Part shown: positions 23,658 to 31,940 of the stretch, piece by piece
Position numbering within the stretch: the first letter of the stretch is position 1
Layout of the letters: each line of letters starts with the position of its first letter
Source of the DNA: Clostridia bacterium
Lineage (GTDB): Bacteria; Bacillota; Clostridia; Oscillospirales; CAG-272
Length of the DNA: 44,738 nt
Assembly (NCBI GenBank): GCA_028720145.1
Contig: JAQYLJ010000013.1
Coordinates: 1 to 44,738, forward strand
Direction: 5' to 3'
Notes under the pieces: generated by a model
What the model saw: only the letters and a program-made list of their open reading frames with translations
Databases searched by the model: none
What the model was told of the DNA's origin: nothing
Program-made: the position numbers and the translations under genes

Positions 23658-25004
23658 TTACAGATTCTCCAGTCTTTTTTCAAGAACCGCCTTCATCTCC
23701 TCATATCCGGGTTTCCCGAGAAGGGCGAACATATTCTTTTTGTAGGACTCGACGCCGGGCTGATTAAAGGGATTCACGCCGAGCGTATAACCCGAAATCG
23801 CGCACGCGAGTTCAAAGAAATAGAAGAGATAGCCGAGCGAATACGGTGTTCTGTCACGCAGCGTCAAAAGCAGATTGGGCACACCGCCGTCAGTGTGTGC
23901 GAGCAGAGTCGCCTGCATGGCTTTCTTATTGACCTCATCAAGAGTCTTCCCTGCGAGGAAATTCAGACCATCGGTATTCGCGTCGTCATACGGAATCGTA
24001 TATTCGGAGCCGGGATTCTCGACCGAGACAACCGTCTCGAAGAGATTGCGCTGTCCCTCTTGGATATACTGCCCGAGCGAATGGAGGTCGGTCGAGAAGA
24101 TAACGGACGCCGGGAAAATCCCCTTGTTGTCCTTCCCTTCGCTTTCCCCATAGAGCTGCTTCCACCACTCGTTCATCATCAGCATATAGGGCTCATATCC
24201 CACGAGGATCTCGGTGGTCTTCCCTGCGCGTAACAGAAGATTTCTCGCCGCGGCATACTGCATGGCGATATTCTTCTTCATATCTCTCACCGAGAGGTCC
24301 TTGCGCGCGTCTGCTGCGCCCTGCATGAGTGCCGTGATGTCGACACCCGCGACGGCAATCGGCAAAAGACCGACCGCTGTAAGCACCGAATACCGTCCGC
24401 CGATATCATCGGGGACGACAAAGGTCTCGAAGCCGCATTTGTCCGAAAACGCTTTCAGCGTTCCGCGCTCTTTATCGGTCGTCGCGTAGATACGGGTACG
24501 GGCGCCGTCTTCTCCGTATTTCTCCACGAGCAGATCACGAAATACGCGGAAAGCGATCGCGGTCTCGGTCGTGGTACCCGATTTGGAAATTACATTGACG
24601 CAGAGATCCTTGCCCCGGCAAATCGCCAAAAGATCGTTTAGCGCCGTCTGACTGATCTGATTGCCCGCGAAGTAGATTTCGGGACAGCCCGCTTCCCGAC
24701 AGGCATTGTAGAGCGGAGATTTCAAGAACTCGATGGCGGCACGGGCGCCCAAATAGGAACCGCCGATGCCGAGAACCACAAACACATCGCATTCTTTACG
24801 AATCCGCGCGGCGGCAGCGATGATTCTCGCAAATTCCTCTTTGTCATAGTTTACGGGAAGATCGACCCAACCGAGGAAATCGGCACCTGCGCCGCTCCGT
24901 GCGTTCAGGGTGTCAAACGCCCGATTGATTTCGGGTTCAATCCCCGTGAAATCGTCTGCACTGAGAAAACCTTTCAAATAACGGTCATTCAAAGAAAGTA
25001 CCAT
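23658..25004 (-). CDS. pgi: Glucose-6-phosphate isomerase
   Basis: A 448-aa glycolytic enzyme interconverting glucose-6-phosphate and fructose-6-phosphate; the length fits the shorter Firmicute type. Visible motifs: [38 protein letters not shown] (sugar-phosphate-binding SGTT), the family signature [19 protein letters not shown], and [27 protein letters not shown] with the catalytic Glu. The C-terminal [28 protein letters not shown] is also typical. The start is ATG 25004, with AGGGGA upstream and a promoter at 25038-25066. Confidence 0.97.
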   Translation of the reverse strand: MVLSLNDRYLKGFLSADDFTGIEPEINRAFDTLNARSGAGADFLGWVDLPVNYDKEEFARIIAAAARIRKECDVFVVLGIGGSYLGARAAIEFLKSPLYNACREAGCPEIYFAGNQISQTALNDLLAICRGKDLCVNVISKSGTTTETAIAFRVFRDLLVEKYGEDGARTRIYATTDKERGTLKAFSDKCGFETFVVPDDIGGRYSVLTAVGLLPIAVAGVDITALMQGAADARKDLSVRDMKKNIAMQYAAARNLLLRAGKTTEILVGYEPYMLMMNEWWKQLYGESEGKDNKGIFPASVIFSTDLHSLGQYIQEGQRNLFETVVSVENPGSEYTIPYDDANTDGLNFLAGKTLDEVNKKAMQATLLAHTDGGVPNLLLTLRDRTPYSLGYLFYFFELACAISGYTLGVNPFNQPGVESYKKNMFALLGKPGYEEMKAVLEKRLENL

Positions 25005-25037
25005 TTTTGTTCCGTCCCCTATTTCATATTCCTAAAA

Positions 25038-25066
25038 ATTATACAACATTTCGGCTTGCGATTCAA
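25038..25066 (-). promoter_or_regulatory. Sigma-A promoter of pgi
   Basis: Minus strand: TTGAAT (25066-25061), a 17-nt spacer, and TATAAT (25043-25038). Confidence 0.75.
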
Positions 25067-25088
25067 TAAAATTTCTTCCAATCTTATA

Positions 25089-26303
25089 TTAAGAAAGCAA
25101 CAAGATTTTCATCATTCTGCCGATAAGTTGCCAAAATCCGATTTCTTCGACTGTCTCCGCCGCCAGAATCGGCGCGGTTTCGATAATTTCCCCGTCGGAA
25201 AGATAAGTGACCGTGCCGATTTGCGTGCCCGCCTGAATGGGTGCCTCGACCCCGGGTTCGAGTGAAATCTGCTTCTCGACCGAGCCGATTTTTGACTTCG
25301 GCAGAACCTTGGTCACGGTCGATTTGGCCCCTTTTACGCTGTCCGACAGGCCTCGCGACACTTTCACGGGACCGAGTTCTTCTTCCGCGTCCCGATAGAC
25401 GCCCCAGTTCGCAAAGCCCCAGTCAAAGAGTTTCTTCGCGTCGGAATTGCGGTCGTCGCGCGAGGGCGCGGTCATGATGACGGCGATAAGTGTCATACCG
25501 TTTCTTTCGGCGGTCGCGGTGATGCAGAACTTCGCCTTTTCCGTAGACCCGGTCTTGAGACCTGTTGCGCCTTGATAAAACCGAATGAGGCGGTTGGTAT
25601 TGGTGAGCGTAAACGCTCCGTCCCGTATGGTATCCATCCATACCGAACTATATTCAAGAATCAGCGGATGACGAATCAGTTCGCGCGAAATCACCGCGAT
25701 ATCCATTGCACTCATCACATGGTTCTCGGTATCGTCGTCGAGCCCCGTGACATTTTCAAAGTGCGCACCCGCAAGCCCCAGTTCTGCGGCTCGTTGATTC
25801 ATGCGCTCCACGAACGCAGTCTCGCTCCCCATGACCTGCTCGGCGAGCGCCACGGCGGCATCGTTCGCACTTGCGATGACCGTACACTTAATCAAATCCT
25901 CAACGCTCATTTGCTCGCCTTCTTCAAGAAAGACCTGAGAGCCGCCCATGGACGCCGCGTAACCACTGATGGTAACCGTATCGGTGAGCGCGAGATTTCC
26001 CGCTTCGAGTGCCTCCATGACGAGCAGAAGCGTCATGATTTTCGTGACCGATGCGGGGGGCAGTTCTTCTGATTCGTTCATGCGGTACAGAACAGTACCT
26101 GACGACGCTTCCATCAGTACCGCGGAACCGCAAGTCAGACCCATATCGGGGACGGTATCGACGTCGGTCTCCCCGGTGCCGGTCGGTTGCTCTTGCGGGC
26201 TCAAAGGTGTTTCATCGGTATCTGCCGAACAATAAATTCCATTTCCAACAAACAATACGACAAATGCCAGAAAGAATGTTAGGACTCTTTTTGAGATAGA
26301 CAT
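25089..26303 (-). CDS. D-alanyl-D-alanine carboxypeptidase (S11, DacF/PBP5 type)
   Basis: A 404-aa exported penicillin-binding protein that trims the terminal D-Ala of peptidoglycan stem peptides. Residues 6-26 are a signal peptide, followed by a Thr/Glu/Pro linker. The catalytic motifs are S85-V-T-K88 (PPASVTKIMTLL), S145-A-N147 (VIASANDAAVALAE) and K250-T-G (ATGLKTGSTEKAKFC). A beta-domain follows, ending in an amphipathic tail (WQLIGRMMKILLLS) that fits membrane attachment. The start is ATG 26303-26301 after GGGAGGGGGAATACC; this SD lies in one arm of a stem-loop. DacF- and DacB-type enzymes also act on the spore cortex, so a sporulation role is possible but not shown. Confidence 0.93.
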   Translation of the reverse strand: MSISKRVLTFFLAFVVLFVGNGIYCSADTDETPLSPQEQPTGTGETDVDTVPDMGLTCGSAVLMEASSGTVLYRMNESEELPPASVTKIMTLLLVMEALEAGNLALTDTVTISGYAASMGGSQVFLEEGEQMSVEDLIKCTVIASANDAAVALAEQVMGSETAFVERMNQRAAELGLAGAHFENVTGLDDDTENHVMSAMDIAVISRELIRHPLILEYSSVWMDTIRDGAFTLTNTNRLIRFYQGATGLKTGSTEKAKFCITATAERNGMTLIAVIMTAPSRDDRNSDAKKLFDWGFANWGVYRDAEEELGPVKVSRGLSDSVKGAKSTVTKVLPKSKIGSVEKQISLEPGVEAPIQAGTQIGTVTYLSDGEIIETAPILAAETVEEIGFWQLIGRMMKILLLS

Positions 26304-26306
26304 GGT

Positions 26307-26352
26307 ATTCCCCCTCCCGTTTTGTATATCGTATGAAAAGAACGGGGGGAAT
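26307..26352 (-). promoter_or_regulatory. Stem-loop enclosing the SD of the carboxypeptidase gene
   Basis: ATTCCCCCTCCCGTT (26307-26321) faces AACGGGGGGAAT (26341-26352): 12 bp with a 3-nt bulge and a 19-nt loop. In the mRNA the SD (GGGAGGGGG) would be base-paired, so initiation may be regulated or limited. Confidence 0.6.
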
Positions 26353-26371
26353 ATGAAAACCCGCCGACGAG

Positions 26372-26959
26372 TCAGCCGACGGGTGCAGCTAGAGTGTCAT
26401 ATTCTTCTCGAGTCAAGGTCGCATAACCTATCCGTCTCTCGACTCCTTTAATCACCATAGGTTCGGTCTCGCCGCGGTAAATCATTCCACAGTGTTCCAA
26501 AACCCTCCGACTCGCGGTGTTTTCGAGAGCAAAGTATGCTTCAATCCGATGGAGGTCCAATTCAGAAAAACCGAACACGACCGTCGCTTGTGCCGCCTCG
26601 GTCGCATATCCCCGTCCCCAATAATCGGGATGGAGCGAATACCCGATCTCCCCGGTATTGCTCCCGTAATGGAACTTGGTAAACCCGCAGGTGCCAATCA
26701 TCTTCCCGTTTCCTTTCAGGGTCACCGCCCACTCAAAGTAGGTGAAGTCACGGTAGGAACGGAGCAGATCGGAGAGGTACGCCTTGGTATATCGCATGGA
26801 GGTGTGCCTGTCCCACAGAAGATACTTGGATACTTCCTCGCGGCGGGAAAACTCGTTCATATCGGCGGCGTCGGCGCGTATCAGTTTTCGGAGGATGAGA
26901 TGCGGCGTTTCCAGCACAGGCATATCCTTATAGATTTCTCTTACCCGTTCTCGGAGCAT
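26372..26959 (-). CDS. GNAT-family N-acetyltransferase (RimJ/RimL type)
   Basis: A 195-aa acetyl-CoA-dependent transferase. The fold's order is visible: N-terminal LETPHLILRKLIRADAADMNEF, a beta4 strand GTCGFTKFHYGSNTGEIGYSLHPDYWGRGYATEAA containing the acetyl-CoA loop (WGRGYATEA, a Q/RxxGxG/A variant), then ELDLHRIEAYFALENTASRRVLEHCGM typical of RimJ/L-like proteins. The substrate, a protein N-terminus or a small molecule, is not predictable. The start is ATG 26959-26957 with AGGAGGT 7 nt upstream; the longer GTG start would lie inside that SD. It lies 68 nt upstream of the carboxypeptidase and may be co-transcribed with it. Confidence 0.9.
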   Translation of the reverse strand: MLRERVREIYKDMPVLETPHLILRKLIRADAADMNEFSRREEVSKYLLWDRHTSMRYTKAYLSDLLRSYRDFTYFEWAVTLKGNGKMIGTCGFTKFHYGSNTGEIGYSLHPDYWGRGYATEAAQATVVFGFSELDLHRIEAYFALENTASRRVLEHCGMIYRGETEPMVIKGVERRIGYATLTREEYDTLAAPVG

Positions 26960-26982
26960 ATCCGTCACCTCCTTTTTCTCCT

Positions 26983-27011
26983 ATTGTAGCACCGCCCGCC
27001 CGAAGACGCAA
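26983..27011 (-). promoter_or_regulatory. Sigma-A promoter of the GNAT (and probably dac) genes
   Basis: Minus strand: TTGCGT (27011-27006), a 17-nt spacer, and TACAAT (26988-26983). Confidence 0.65.
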
Positions 27012-27028
27012 GTATTCCCGAAAGGAAC

Positions 27029-27057
27029 TTGCATTTTTCGGGTCTTTATGATACACT
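27029..27057 (+). promoter_or_regulatory. Sigma-A promoter of the YesL-like gene
   Basis: TTGCAT (27029-27034), a 17-nt spacer, and TACACT (27052-27057) with an upstream TGA (extended -10). It is divergent from the GNAT promoter. Confidence 0.6.
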
Positions 27058-27088
27058 ATTTCTATCAATTCGTGTCGGAGGAACTGAT

Positions 27089-28102
27089 TTGTCCGAAGAA
27101 AAGAAAAAGTGGAAACTCTTTGATTCCCAAAGAGAAGGCAAAGGCGTTTCCAAAGAAGAATCCAAGTTGGGACCGGGGCTCAAAAAGTTTTGGCGTATCT
27201 ACCGCGAGAACTTTTTCGGTCGGCTTCTTTCGATCAACATCATGATGATTGTCGGGAACTTCCCTGTCATTTTCGCTGTGATGGCATATCTCGGGGTCGG
27301 AAAGTTGAGTTACACCGTCCCGTCAGATGCTCTCTTCGCGCTCTTCCGGGGCATGACGACACAGGCGGGAACACAAACCGCAGGTTCCCTCGCGATGCAA
27401 GGTGTGGTCGGAATGCAGACGGCGGAGCTCGCCGCGACCCCGTGGACCTATGTTCTCTACGGGCTGGGGGCGCTGACCTTCTTAACTTGGGGATTCGTTT
27501 GCGCGGGATCCGCCTATGTGCTCCGCAACATGGCGACCGATCAGCCGATCTTCCTTTTGAGCGATTTCTTCGATACCTACAAGAAAAACTGGCGGCAGGT
27601 ACTGCCGTTTGGGATGATCGATCTCGGGATCTTGCTCCTCCTGGGATACAACATCGTAGCGACACTTCGGGGTTCTTCCAGCGCGTTTATGAGTTTCCTC
27701 TTTTGGCCGAGCATCGTACTCTTCCTCATTTATTTTATTATGAGGTGGTACATTTATCTGCAAATCGTCTCATTCCGTCTCACGGTTTGGAAAACCGTTA
27801 AAAACGCCCTTTACTTTGTCCTCTTGGGCTTGAAACGGAATCTCATGGCGCTGCTCGGTATCGCTCTGATGGTGGGCGTGATGCTCTTCTTCACCTTTGT
27901 GCTCGGCACCTATTTCATCGTGATTGCACTTGCGATCCCCGCCCTCATGCTGTTCTCAAGCGCGGGTCTGATGGCGAACTATGCCGCATGGTATAAAATC
28001 GACGAGATTATGGTGATCCATGACGAGGAAAAGACGGAGAAACCCTCGGATGAGGACGCCGAAGATAGCTCCAAAGAGTTTGCAGACGAAACCGAAGAAT
28101 AA
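27089..28102 (+). CDS. YesL-like (DUF624-type) integral membrane protein
   Basis: A 337-aa membrane protein. The start is TTG 27089, because GGAGGA sits 6 nt upstream; an ATG at 27029 overlaps the -35 region. A charged N-terminus (SEEKKKWKLFDSQREGKG) precedes GLKKFWRIYRENFFGRLLSINIMMIVGNFPVIF, typical of the family. About five to six hydrophobic segments follow, with the conserved FFDTYKKNWRQVLPFGMIDLGI between them. The C-terminal tail is very acidic (TEKPSDEDAEDSSKEFADETEE) and probably cytosolic. Family members often accompany sugar transport operons, but none is adjacent here. Function unknown. Confidence 0.8.
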   Translation: MSEEKKKWKLFDSQREGKGVSKEESKLGPGLKKFWRIYRENFFGRLLSINIMMIVGNFPVIFAVMAYLGVGKLSYTVPSDALFALFRGMTTQAGTQTAGSLAMQGVVGMQTAELAATPWTYVLYGLGALTFLTWGFVCAGSAYVLRNMATDQPIFLLSDFFDTYKKNWRQVLPFGMIDLGILLLLGYNIVATLRGSSSAFMSFLFWPSIVLFLIYFIMRWYIYLQIVSFRLTVWKTVKNALYFVLLGLKRNLMALLGIALMVGVMLFFTFVLGTYFIVIALAIPALMLFSSAGLMANYAAWYKIDEIMVIHDEEKTEKPSDEDAEDSSKEFADETEE

Positions 28103-28117
28103 ATTGTTTCTGAAAAT

Positions 28118-28148
28118 AAAACCGGGCAGAAATTCTGCCCGGTTTTTT
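28118..28148. terminator. Terminator between convergent YesL-like and pdaA genes
   Basis: A near-perfect stem AAACCGGGCAGAA/TTCTGCCCGGTTT followed by TTTTTT on the plus strand and preceded by an A-rich run for the minus strand. It overlaps the last bases of pdaA. Confidence 0.92.
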
Positions 28149-28908
28149 ACTTGCACAGTTCGTCAAGGGAGCCGAAACGGTATCCGTCCGCTTTCCACGC
28201 GGCAATCAGGTCACCGAGAATATCTGCGTTGGTCTTGGAAGTGGGGTGCAACAGCAGAATTTCGCCCGGGTGCGAGTTGTCAAGAATTTTTTTCTTGGCG
28301 CGCACGGGGTCGGGCTGTTTCGCATTATCCCAGTCAGCATAAGCGAAACTCCAAAAGACCGTCACATACCCCATCTCCTCTGCCCATGCGAGGTTTTCTT
28401 CAACAAAGTTCCCTTCCGGTGGGCGGTAGAACTTCGCAATTTCCTTGCCGCACCCCTCCCGATAGACATTTTCCATCTCGCGGAGCTCGTTCTGAAACTC
28501 CTCTTTGTTCGCTTGCGACATATCCTTATGATGCGCCGTGTGATTGCAGACCAGATGCCCTTCCTCTGTCATGCGGCGCAAAAGGTCGGGGTTTTTATAG
28601 ACGAGATTTTGCAGAATAAAGAATGCCGCCGGTACATTTTCCTGTTTCAGTGTATCCAGAATCCGCTCGACATTCCCGTTCTCATATCCCGCATCAAAGG
28701 TCAGGTAAATCACCTTATTCTCTTCGTTCGACTTCTTATCAACATAGAACGCCTTGTAACTATCAAGATAGGAAAACCTTGGGTCAGCAGTCGGCTGTGT
28801 ATGGTCGCCCGTATGGCGGATATACCAGTGACTGCATGATTCCTGCGGTCGCTTCACAGGTGAAATTAAGGTGAGAACCGCTAAGACCGCGGAAAATAGT
28901 TTAAGCAT
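28147..28908 (-). CDS. pdaA: Delta-lactam-forming peptidoglycan de-N-acetylase PdaA
   Basis: A 253-aa polysaccharide deacetylase (carbohydrate esterase 4) that de-acetylates muramic acid so that the spore-cortex muramic delta-lactam can form. A short N-terminal hydrophobic segment (LFSAVLAVLTLI) exports it. Motif 1 is LTFDAGYENG (Asp72), motif 2 is CNHTAHH (His123/His127), motif 3 is YRPPEGNF, followed by VTVFWSFAYADWD and ILLLHPTSKTNADIL. These last segments and the RFGSLDEL end match PdaA rather than generic deacetylases. The start is ATG 28908-28906 after GAGGAGGATACACA; the longer frame lacks an SD. It separates rpsU from the YesL-like gene; expression in the forespore is expected from the family. 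Confidence 0.93.
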   Translation of the reverse strand: MLKLFSAVLAVLTLISPVKRPQESCSHWYIRHTGDHTQPTADPRFSYLDSYKAFYVDKKSNEENKVIYLTFDAGYENGNVERILDTLKQENVPAAFFILQNLVYKNPDLLRRMTEEGHLVCNHTAHHKDMSQANKEEFQNELREMENVYREGCGKEIAKFYRPPEGNFVEENLAWAEEMGYVTVFWSFAYADWDNAKQPDPVRAKKKILDNSHPGEILLLHPTSKTNADILGDLIAAWKADGYRFGSLDELCK

Positions 28909-28979
28909 TGTGTATCCTCCTCTTGTTACGCTACTGTTAGTTTTGCCACAAAAACGGAAGAAACACCATGTAAATGTTG

Positions 28980-29014
28980 CAAAAAATAAGAGAGCCGACC
29001 GAGTGTCGACTCTC
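28980..29014 (-). terminator. Terminator of rpsU
   Basis: Minus strand: a 10-bp stem GAGAGTCGAC / GTCGGCTCTC with one G-U and a 5-nt loop, then TTATTTTTT. Confidence 0.88.
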
Positions 29015-29020
29015 ATATTC

Positions 29021-29197
29021 TTACTTGAACTTGCGCTTCCGAGCGGCCTCGGACTTTTTCTTACGCTTCACGGACGGTTTCTCATAATGTTCTCTCTTAC
29101 GGAGCTCCATGAGGACGCCGGATTTCTGACAAGAACGCTTAAAACGGCGGAGAGCACTGTCGATCGACTCGTTTTCCTTCACGCGGATTTCTGCCAT
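29021..29197 (-). CDS. rpsU: 30S ribosomal protein S21
   Basis: A 58-aa small-subunit protein translated by hand: [20 protein letters not shown], then [20 protein letters not shown], then [18 protein letters not shown]. The [12 protein letters not shown] start, the [10 protein letters not shown] middle and the basic tail are diagnostic of S21, which contacts 16S rRNA near the anti-SD. The start is ATG 29197-29195 after GGGAGGGG. It has its own consensus promoter and terminator. Confidence 0.97.
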   Translation of the reverse strand: MAEIRVKENESIDSALRRFKRSCQKSGVLMELRKREHYEKPSVKRKKKSEAARKRKFK

Positions 29198-29244
29198 GAT
29201 TATCCCCTCCCTTCGTTTTGAGCAATCAATTTACACGCTTAATT

Positions 29245-29273
29245 ATTATATGAAAATGATGCGGGTTTGTCAA
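29245..29273 (-). promoter_or_regulatory. Consensus sigma-A promoter of rpsU
   Basis: Minus strand: perfect TTGACA (29273-29268), a 17-nt spacer, and perfect TATAAT (29250-29245). Confidence 0.9.
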
Positions 29274-29288
29274 GCCTTTTTCAAAAAA

Positions 29289-30152
29289 TCAACCCTGATT
29301 TTTCCTCTCGGCAGTTCGCTTCGCCGCCGTGAGGGTGTTTCGCATCAGCATGGTGATGGTCATGGGTCCGACGCCACCCGGGACGGGGGTCGCCGCCGAC
29401 GCGACGAGTGAGATACTCTCATAATCCACGTCCCCGACCACTTTTCCGTCAGGGGTACGGTTGATGCCGACATCAATGACGACGGCACCCGGTTTCACCA
29501 TATCGGCATTTACGAATTTAGCCCGTCCGACCGCGACCACCAGAATATCCGCCGTGCGCGTGATTTCCGTTAGGTTCTCGGTCTTCGAGTGGCAGACCGT
29601 CACTGTCCCGTCCTGTTCGAGCAGTAAAAGCGCCATCGGCTTCCCGACGATGTTGGAACGCCCGATGATTACACACCGTTTCCCTGCAATCGGAATCCGA
29701 TAGTATTTCAGAATCTCCATGATGCCGGCAGGCGTACAAGGGACGAATGAATAGTTCCCCTCGACGATCCGTCCGACATTCGCCGGATGGAACGCATCGA
29801 CATCTTTATCGGGGTCGATTGCGAGAATGACCGCGTTCTCATCAATGGTCTTGGGGAGCGGGAGTTGCACGAGAATGCCGTGAATCCGCGGGTCGCGATT
29901 CAGGGTATCAATCAGCGCGAGTAAATCCGCCTGTTTGGTGTCGGCGGGAAGTTCGTACTTGCGGGAAAGAAATCCCATCTCGACGCAAGCTTTCTCTTTG
30001 TTGCGGACATAGACACTCGAAGCGGGGTCGTCTCCGACCAAAATCACAGCAAGCCCGGGCGGGTAGCCGTGCGCCTGTGTAAATGCCTCGGCCTCCCGTT
30101 TGATTTCGGTGCGGACAGACAGCGAGACCTCTTTCCCGTCAAGTCTTATCAT
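29289..30152 (-). CDS. folD: Bifunctional methylenetetrahydrofolate dehydrogenase / methenyltetrahydrofolate cyclohydrolase
   Basis: A 287-aa enzyme converting 5,10-methylene-THF to 10-formyl-THF for purines and initiator tRNA. Motifs: LAVILVGDDPASSVYVRNKEKACVEMG (catalytic Lys region), HGILVQLPLPKTIDE, DKDVDAFHPANVGRI, PCTPAGIMEIL, VIIGRSNIVGKPMALLLL (NADP site) and TPVPGGVGPMTITMLM. The start is ATG 30152-30150 with GGGGA upstream; it lies 14 nt inside the end of lgt, so the two are probably co-transcribed. Longer in-frame starts inside lgt are rejected. Confidence 0.96.
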   Translation of the reverse strand: MIRLDGKEVSLSVRTEIKREAEAFTQAHGYPPGLAVILVGDDPASSVYVRNKEKACVEMGFLSRKYELPADTKQADLLALIDTLNRDPRIHGILVQLPLPKTIDENAVILAIDPDKDVDAFHPANVGRIVEGNYSFVPCTPAGIMEILKYYRIPIAGKRCVIIGRSNIVGKPMALLLLEQDGTVTVCHSKTENLTEITRTADILVVAVGRAKFVNADMVKPGAVVIDVGINRTPDGKVVGDVDYESISLVASAATPVPGGVGPMTITMLMRNTLTAAKRTAERKNQG

Positions 30153-31143
30153 CTCGGTTTCCCCGTTTCTTTTTTGCTTCCGTTTTGCTCTTGGGAGCAG
30201 GCGTGTCCGAGGGCTTCTCGGCATCTGCCGTCGCATCGCTCGCGGGGGTCTTCTGCTTTTTCTTGAAGATGGGTTCCCCTTTCACGGGTTCCCCCTCGAC
30301 CGTAAGCGGCAGGAGGTGCCCTTGGTGAATCTCGTTCAACTGTACCACGATGATGGTCGTACAGACGAGGAAGAACAAAAAGCCGATGATGACCGAAATC
30401 TTATTGTACCAGACATCATACCCCGGGACAATATACAGGCTGTCGCTCCGCAGGACCTCGATGAACATACGGGCGAAACCGTACCATGCGAAGACCATGC
30501 AGACAATCTGTCCGTCAAACTTTTTCTTTTTATAGAGCAGATTGATGAGGATAAAGCCGAGCAGATTCCAAATGGACTCATAGAGGAAAGTCGGATGCAC
30601 ATAGATGGTGTACGCGCTCCCCATTCTTTGAAGCCCCATGCGACAGAAGATATCGGTCTCCGCACCATATGCCTCGGCGTTAAAGAAATTTCCCCATCTC
30701 CCGAGCGCCTGTGCAAAGAGCAGCGACGGAGAGAGACAGTCGGCGACGAGCGGGAAAGAAAGTTTCTTGATTTTACAGACGATAATCACACCAATGGCGC
30801 CTCCGATGAGAGACCCGTAAATAGCGATACCGCCCTCCCAAATCTTGAAAATGTCGACTAAATTATCTTTGTAACTGTCCCAACTGGTTGCGACATAGTA
30901 GGCGCGCGCCCCGATGATGCCGCAAATGACGGCGACAATCCCGATGTCGATGATATGGTCGGGAATGATCCCCACGCGTCTCGCACGGTAGATGGTGTAG
31001 AAGAAGCAGAAGATGATCCCCAGCGTAATGAAAATCGCGTACCACGGAAACTCATGCCCGAACAACTTGAAAGCGACGCTGTCGACTTCCATCTCGAGAT
31101 TCGGGAACAATCCCGGGAATGTAATTTTTGTTACTTTTAACAT
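30139..31143 (-). CDS. lgt: Prolipoprotein diacylglyceryl transferase with basic C-terminal tail
   Basis: A 334-aa integral membrane enzyme that attaches diacylglycerol to the lipobox Cys of prolipoproteins, the first step of lipoprotein maturation (the DUF3048 and solute-binding lipoproteins here would be substrates). About seven membrane segments are visible. The family signature is ALGRWGNFFNAEAYG, with GARAYYVATSW and GGIAIYGSLIGG preceding it. After about residue 275 there is an unusual Lys/Ala/Pro-rich tail (KKKQKTPASDATADAEKPSD...). The start is ATG 31143-31141 after GGAGGCATAGC. A promoter lies upstream and folD follows. Confidence 0.95.
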   Translation of the reverse strand: MLKVTKITFPGLFPNLEMEVDSVAFKLFGHEFPWYAIFITLGIIFCFFYTIYRARRVGIIPDHIIDIGIVAVICGIIGARAYYVATSWDSYKDNLVDIFKIWEGGIAIYGSLIGGAIGVIIVCKIKKLSFPLVADCLSPSLLFAQALGRWGNFFNAEAYGAETDIFCRMGLQRMGSAYTIYVHPTFLYESIWNLLGFILINLLYKKKKFDGQIVCMVFAWYGFARMFIEVLRSDSLYIVPGYDVWYNKISVIIGFLFFLVCTTIIVVQLNEIHQGHLLPLTVEGEPVKGEPIFKKKQKTPASDATADAEKPSDTPAPKSKTEAKKKRGNRDDKT

Positions 31144-31172
31144 GCTATGCCTCCGTAACAATGAATATGTTA

Positions 31173-31201
31173 AGTATAGCAAATATCACTCGAAAATACA
31201 A
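31173..31201 (-). promoter_or_regulatory. Sigma-A promoter of lgt-folD
   Basis: Minus strand: TTGTAT (31201-31196), a 17-nt spacer, and TATACT (31178-31173). Confidence 0.7.
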
Positions 31202-31212
31202 GTCTTAACTGT

Positions 31213-31242
31213 AAAAAGAGAAGAGGTGCCGATGCACCTCTT
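31213..31242 (-). terminator. Terminator of spoVT
   Basis: Minus strand: AAGAGGTGC-ATCG-GCACCTCTT followed by CTCTTTTTAC. The stem begins inside the spoVT stop codon. Confidence 0.85.
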
Positions 31243-31801
31243 ACCCCTCGTGTTGTTTGGAGAGAAAGCTCGCGGCGGTCTGCACGAGTTTTTCTTCGAC
31301 ATTCCCCCCCGTTTCGCTCTCATCCGGCTTCCCATTCTGCCAAACGCCGAGCGAACAGACACAGCCGATGAGGTCGCCCTCGGAGATAATCGGCATGGCG
31401 CAGCGTACATAGTGCCCTTCGCTCTCCTCGATGACCCAGATCGGCTCGCTGCCGTTCTGATACCGATACATCTGTCGGCTCTCGATCAGTCTTTCGAGTT
31501 CGGGCGAGATGCGCTTATCCCCGTATTCCTTCTTCGAGACCCCGCCTGTGGCAATCACTGCGTCACGGTCGGTGATCACGACTTGGAGAGAACCGATGCG
31601 CGCAAGCGTGTCCGCGTATTCCGTCGCGAATGACGAGAGCTCTCCGATGGGAGAATACTTCTTAAAGATAACCTCTCCTTCCCGATTTGTATAGATTTCA
31701 AGAGGGTCCCCTTCCCGGATTCGCATCGTGCGCCGAATCTCTTTGGGAATCACGACGCGACCGAGGTCGTCTATTCTCCTGACAATTCCTGTGGCTTTCA
31801 T
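31241..31801 (-). CDS. spoVT: Stage V sporulation protein T (AbrB-family forespore regulator)
   Basis: A 186-aa transcription factor that adjusts sigma-G-dependent gene expression in the forespore. Residues 1-50 are an AbrB swapped-hairpin DNA-binding domain (MKATGIVRRIDDLGRVVIPKEIRRT, then MRIREGDPLEIYTNREGEVIFKKY). Residues about 55-180 are a GAF-like domain (SLQVVITDRDAVIATGGVSKKEY...HYVRCAMPIISEGDLIGCVCSL). This two-domain layout and length are those of SpoVT rather than short AbrB. The start is ATG 31801-31799, with AAAGGAG upstream lying in an inverted repeat. It is monocistronic, with its own terminator. Autoregulation, known for B. subtilis SpoVT, is plausible. Confidence 0.95.
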   Translation of the reverse strand: MKATGIVRRIDDLGRVVIPKEIRRTMRIREGDPLEIYTNREGEVIFKKYSPIGELSSFATEYADTLARIGSLQVVITDRDAVIATGGVSKKEYGDKRISPELERLIESRQMYRYQNGSEPIWVIEESEGHYVRCAMPIISEGDLIGCVCSLGVWQNGKPDESETGGNVEEKLVQTAASFLSKQHEG

Positions 31802-31802
31802 G

Positions 31803-31847
31803 AAACATACTCCTTTGAGAGAATTTGTGTTTACAGGAGTATTGTTT
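31803..31847 (-). promoter_or_regulatory. Inverted repeat overlapping the spoVT SD and a possible sigma-G promoter
   Basis: AAAC-ATACTCCT (31803-31814) faces AGGAGTAT-TGTTT (31835-31847): about 12 bp with one bulged base. On the minus strand the proximal arm is the SD. Slightly upstream, TGGATA-N16-CAAACAA resembles a weak sigma-G promoter (TGwATA / CATACTA), whose -10 lies in the distal arm. Confidence 0.5.
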
Positions 31848-31940
31848 GTAAAACGGTTCAGGAATATCCATTACAAATACTGGAACGGTGCATAGAGCAT
31901 GGTTTTCGAGAAAATTCCCGCTGTACGGTGTCTTACCGCA

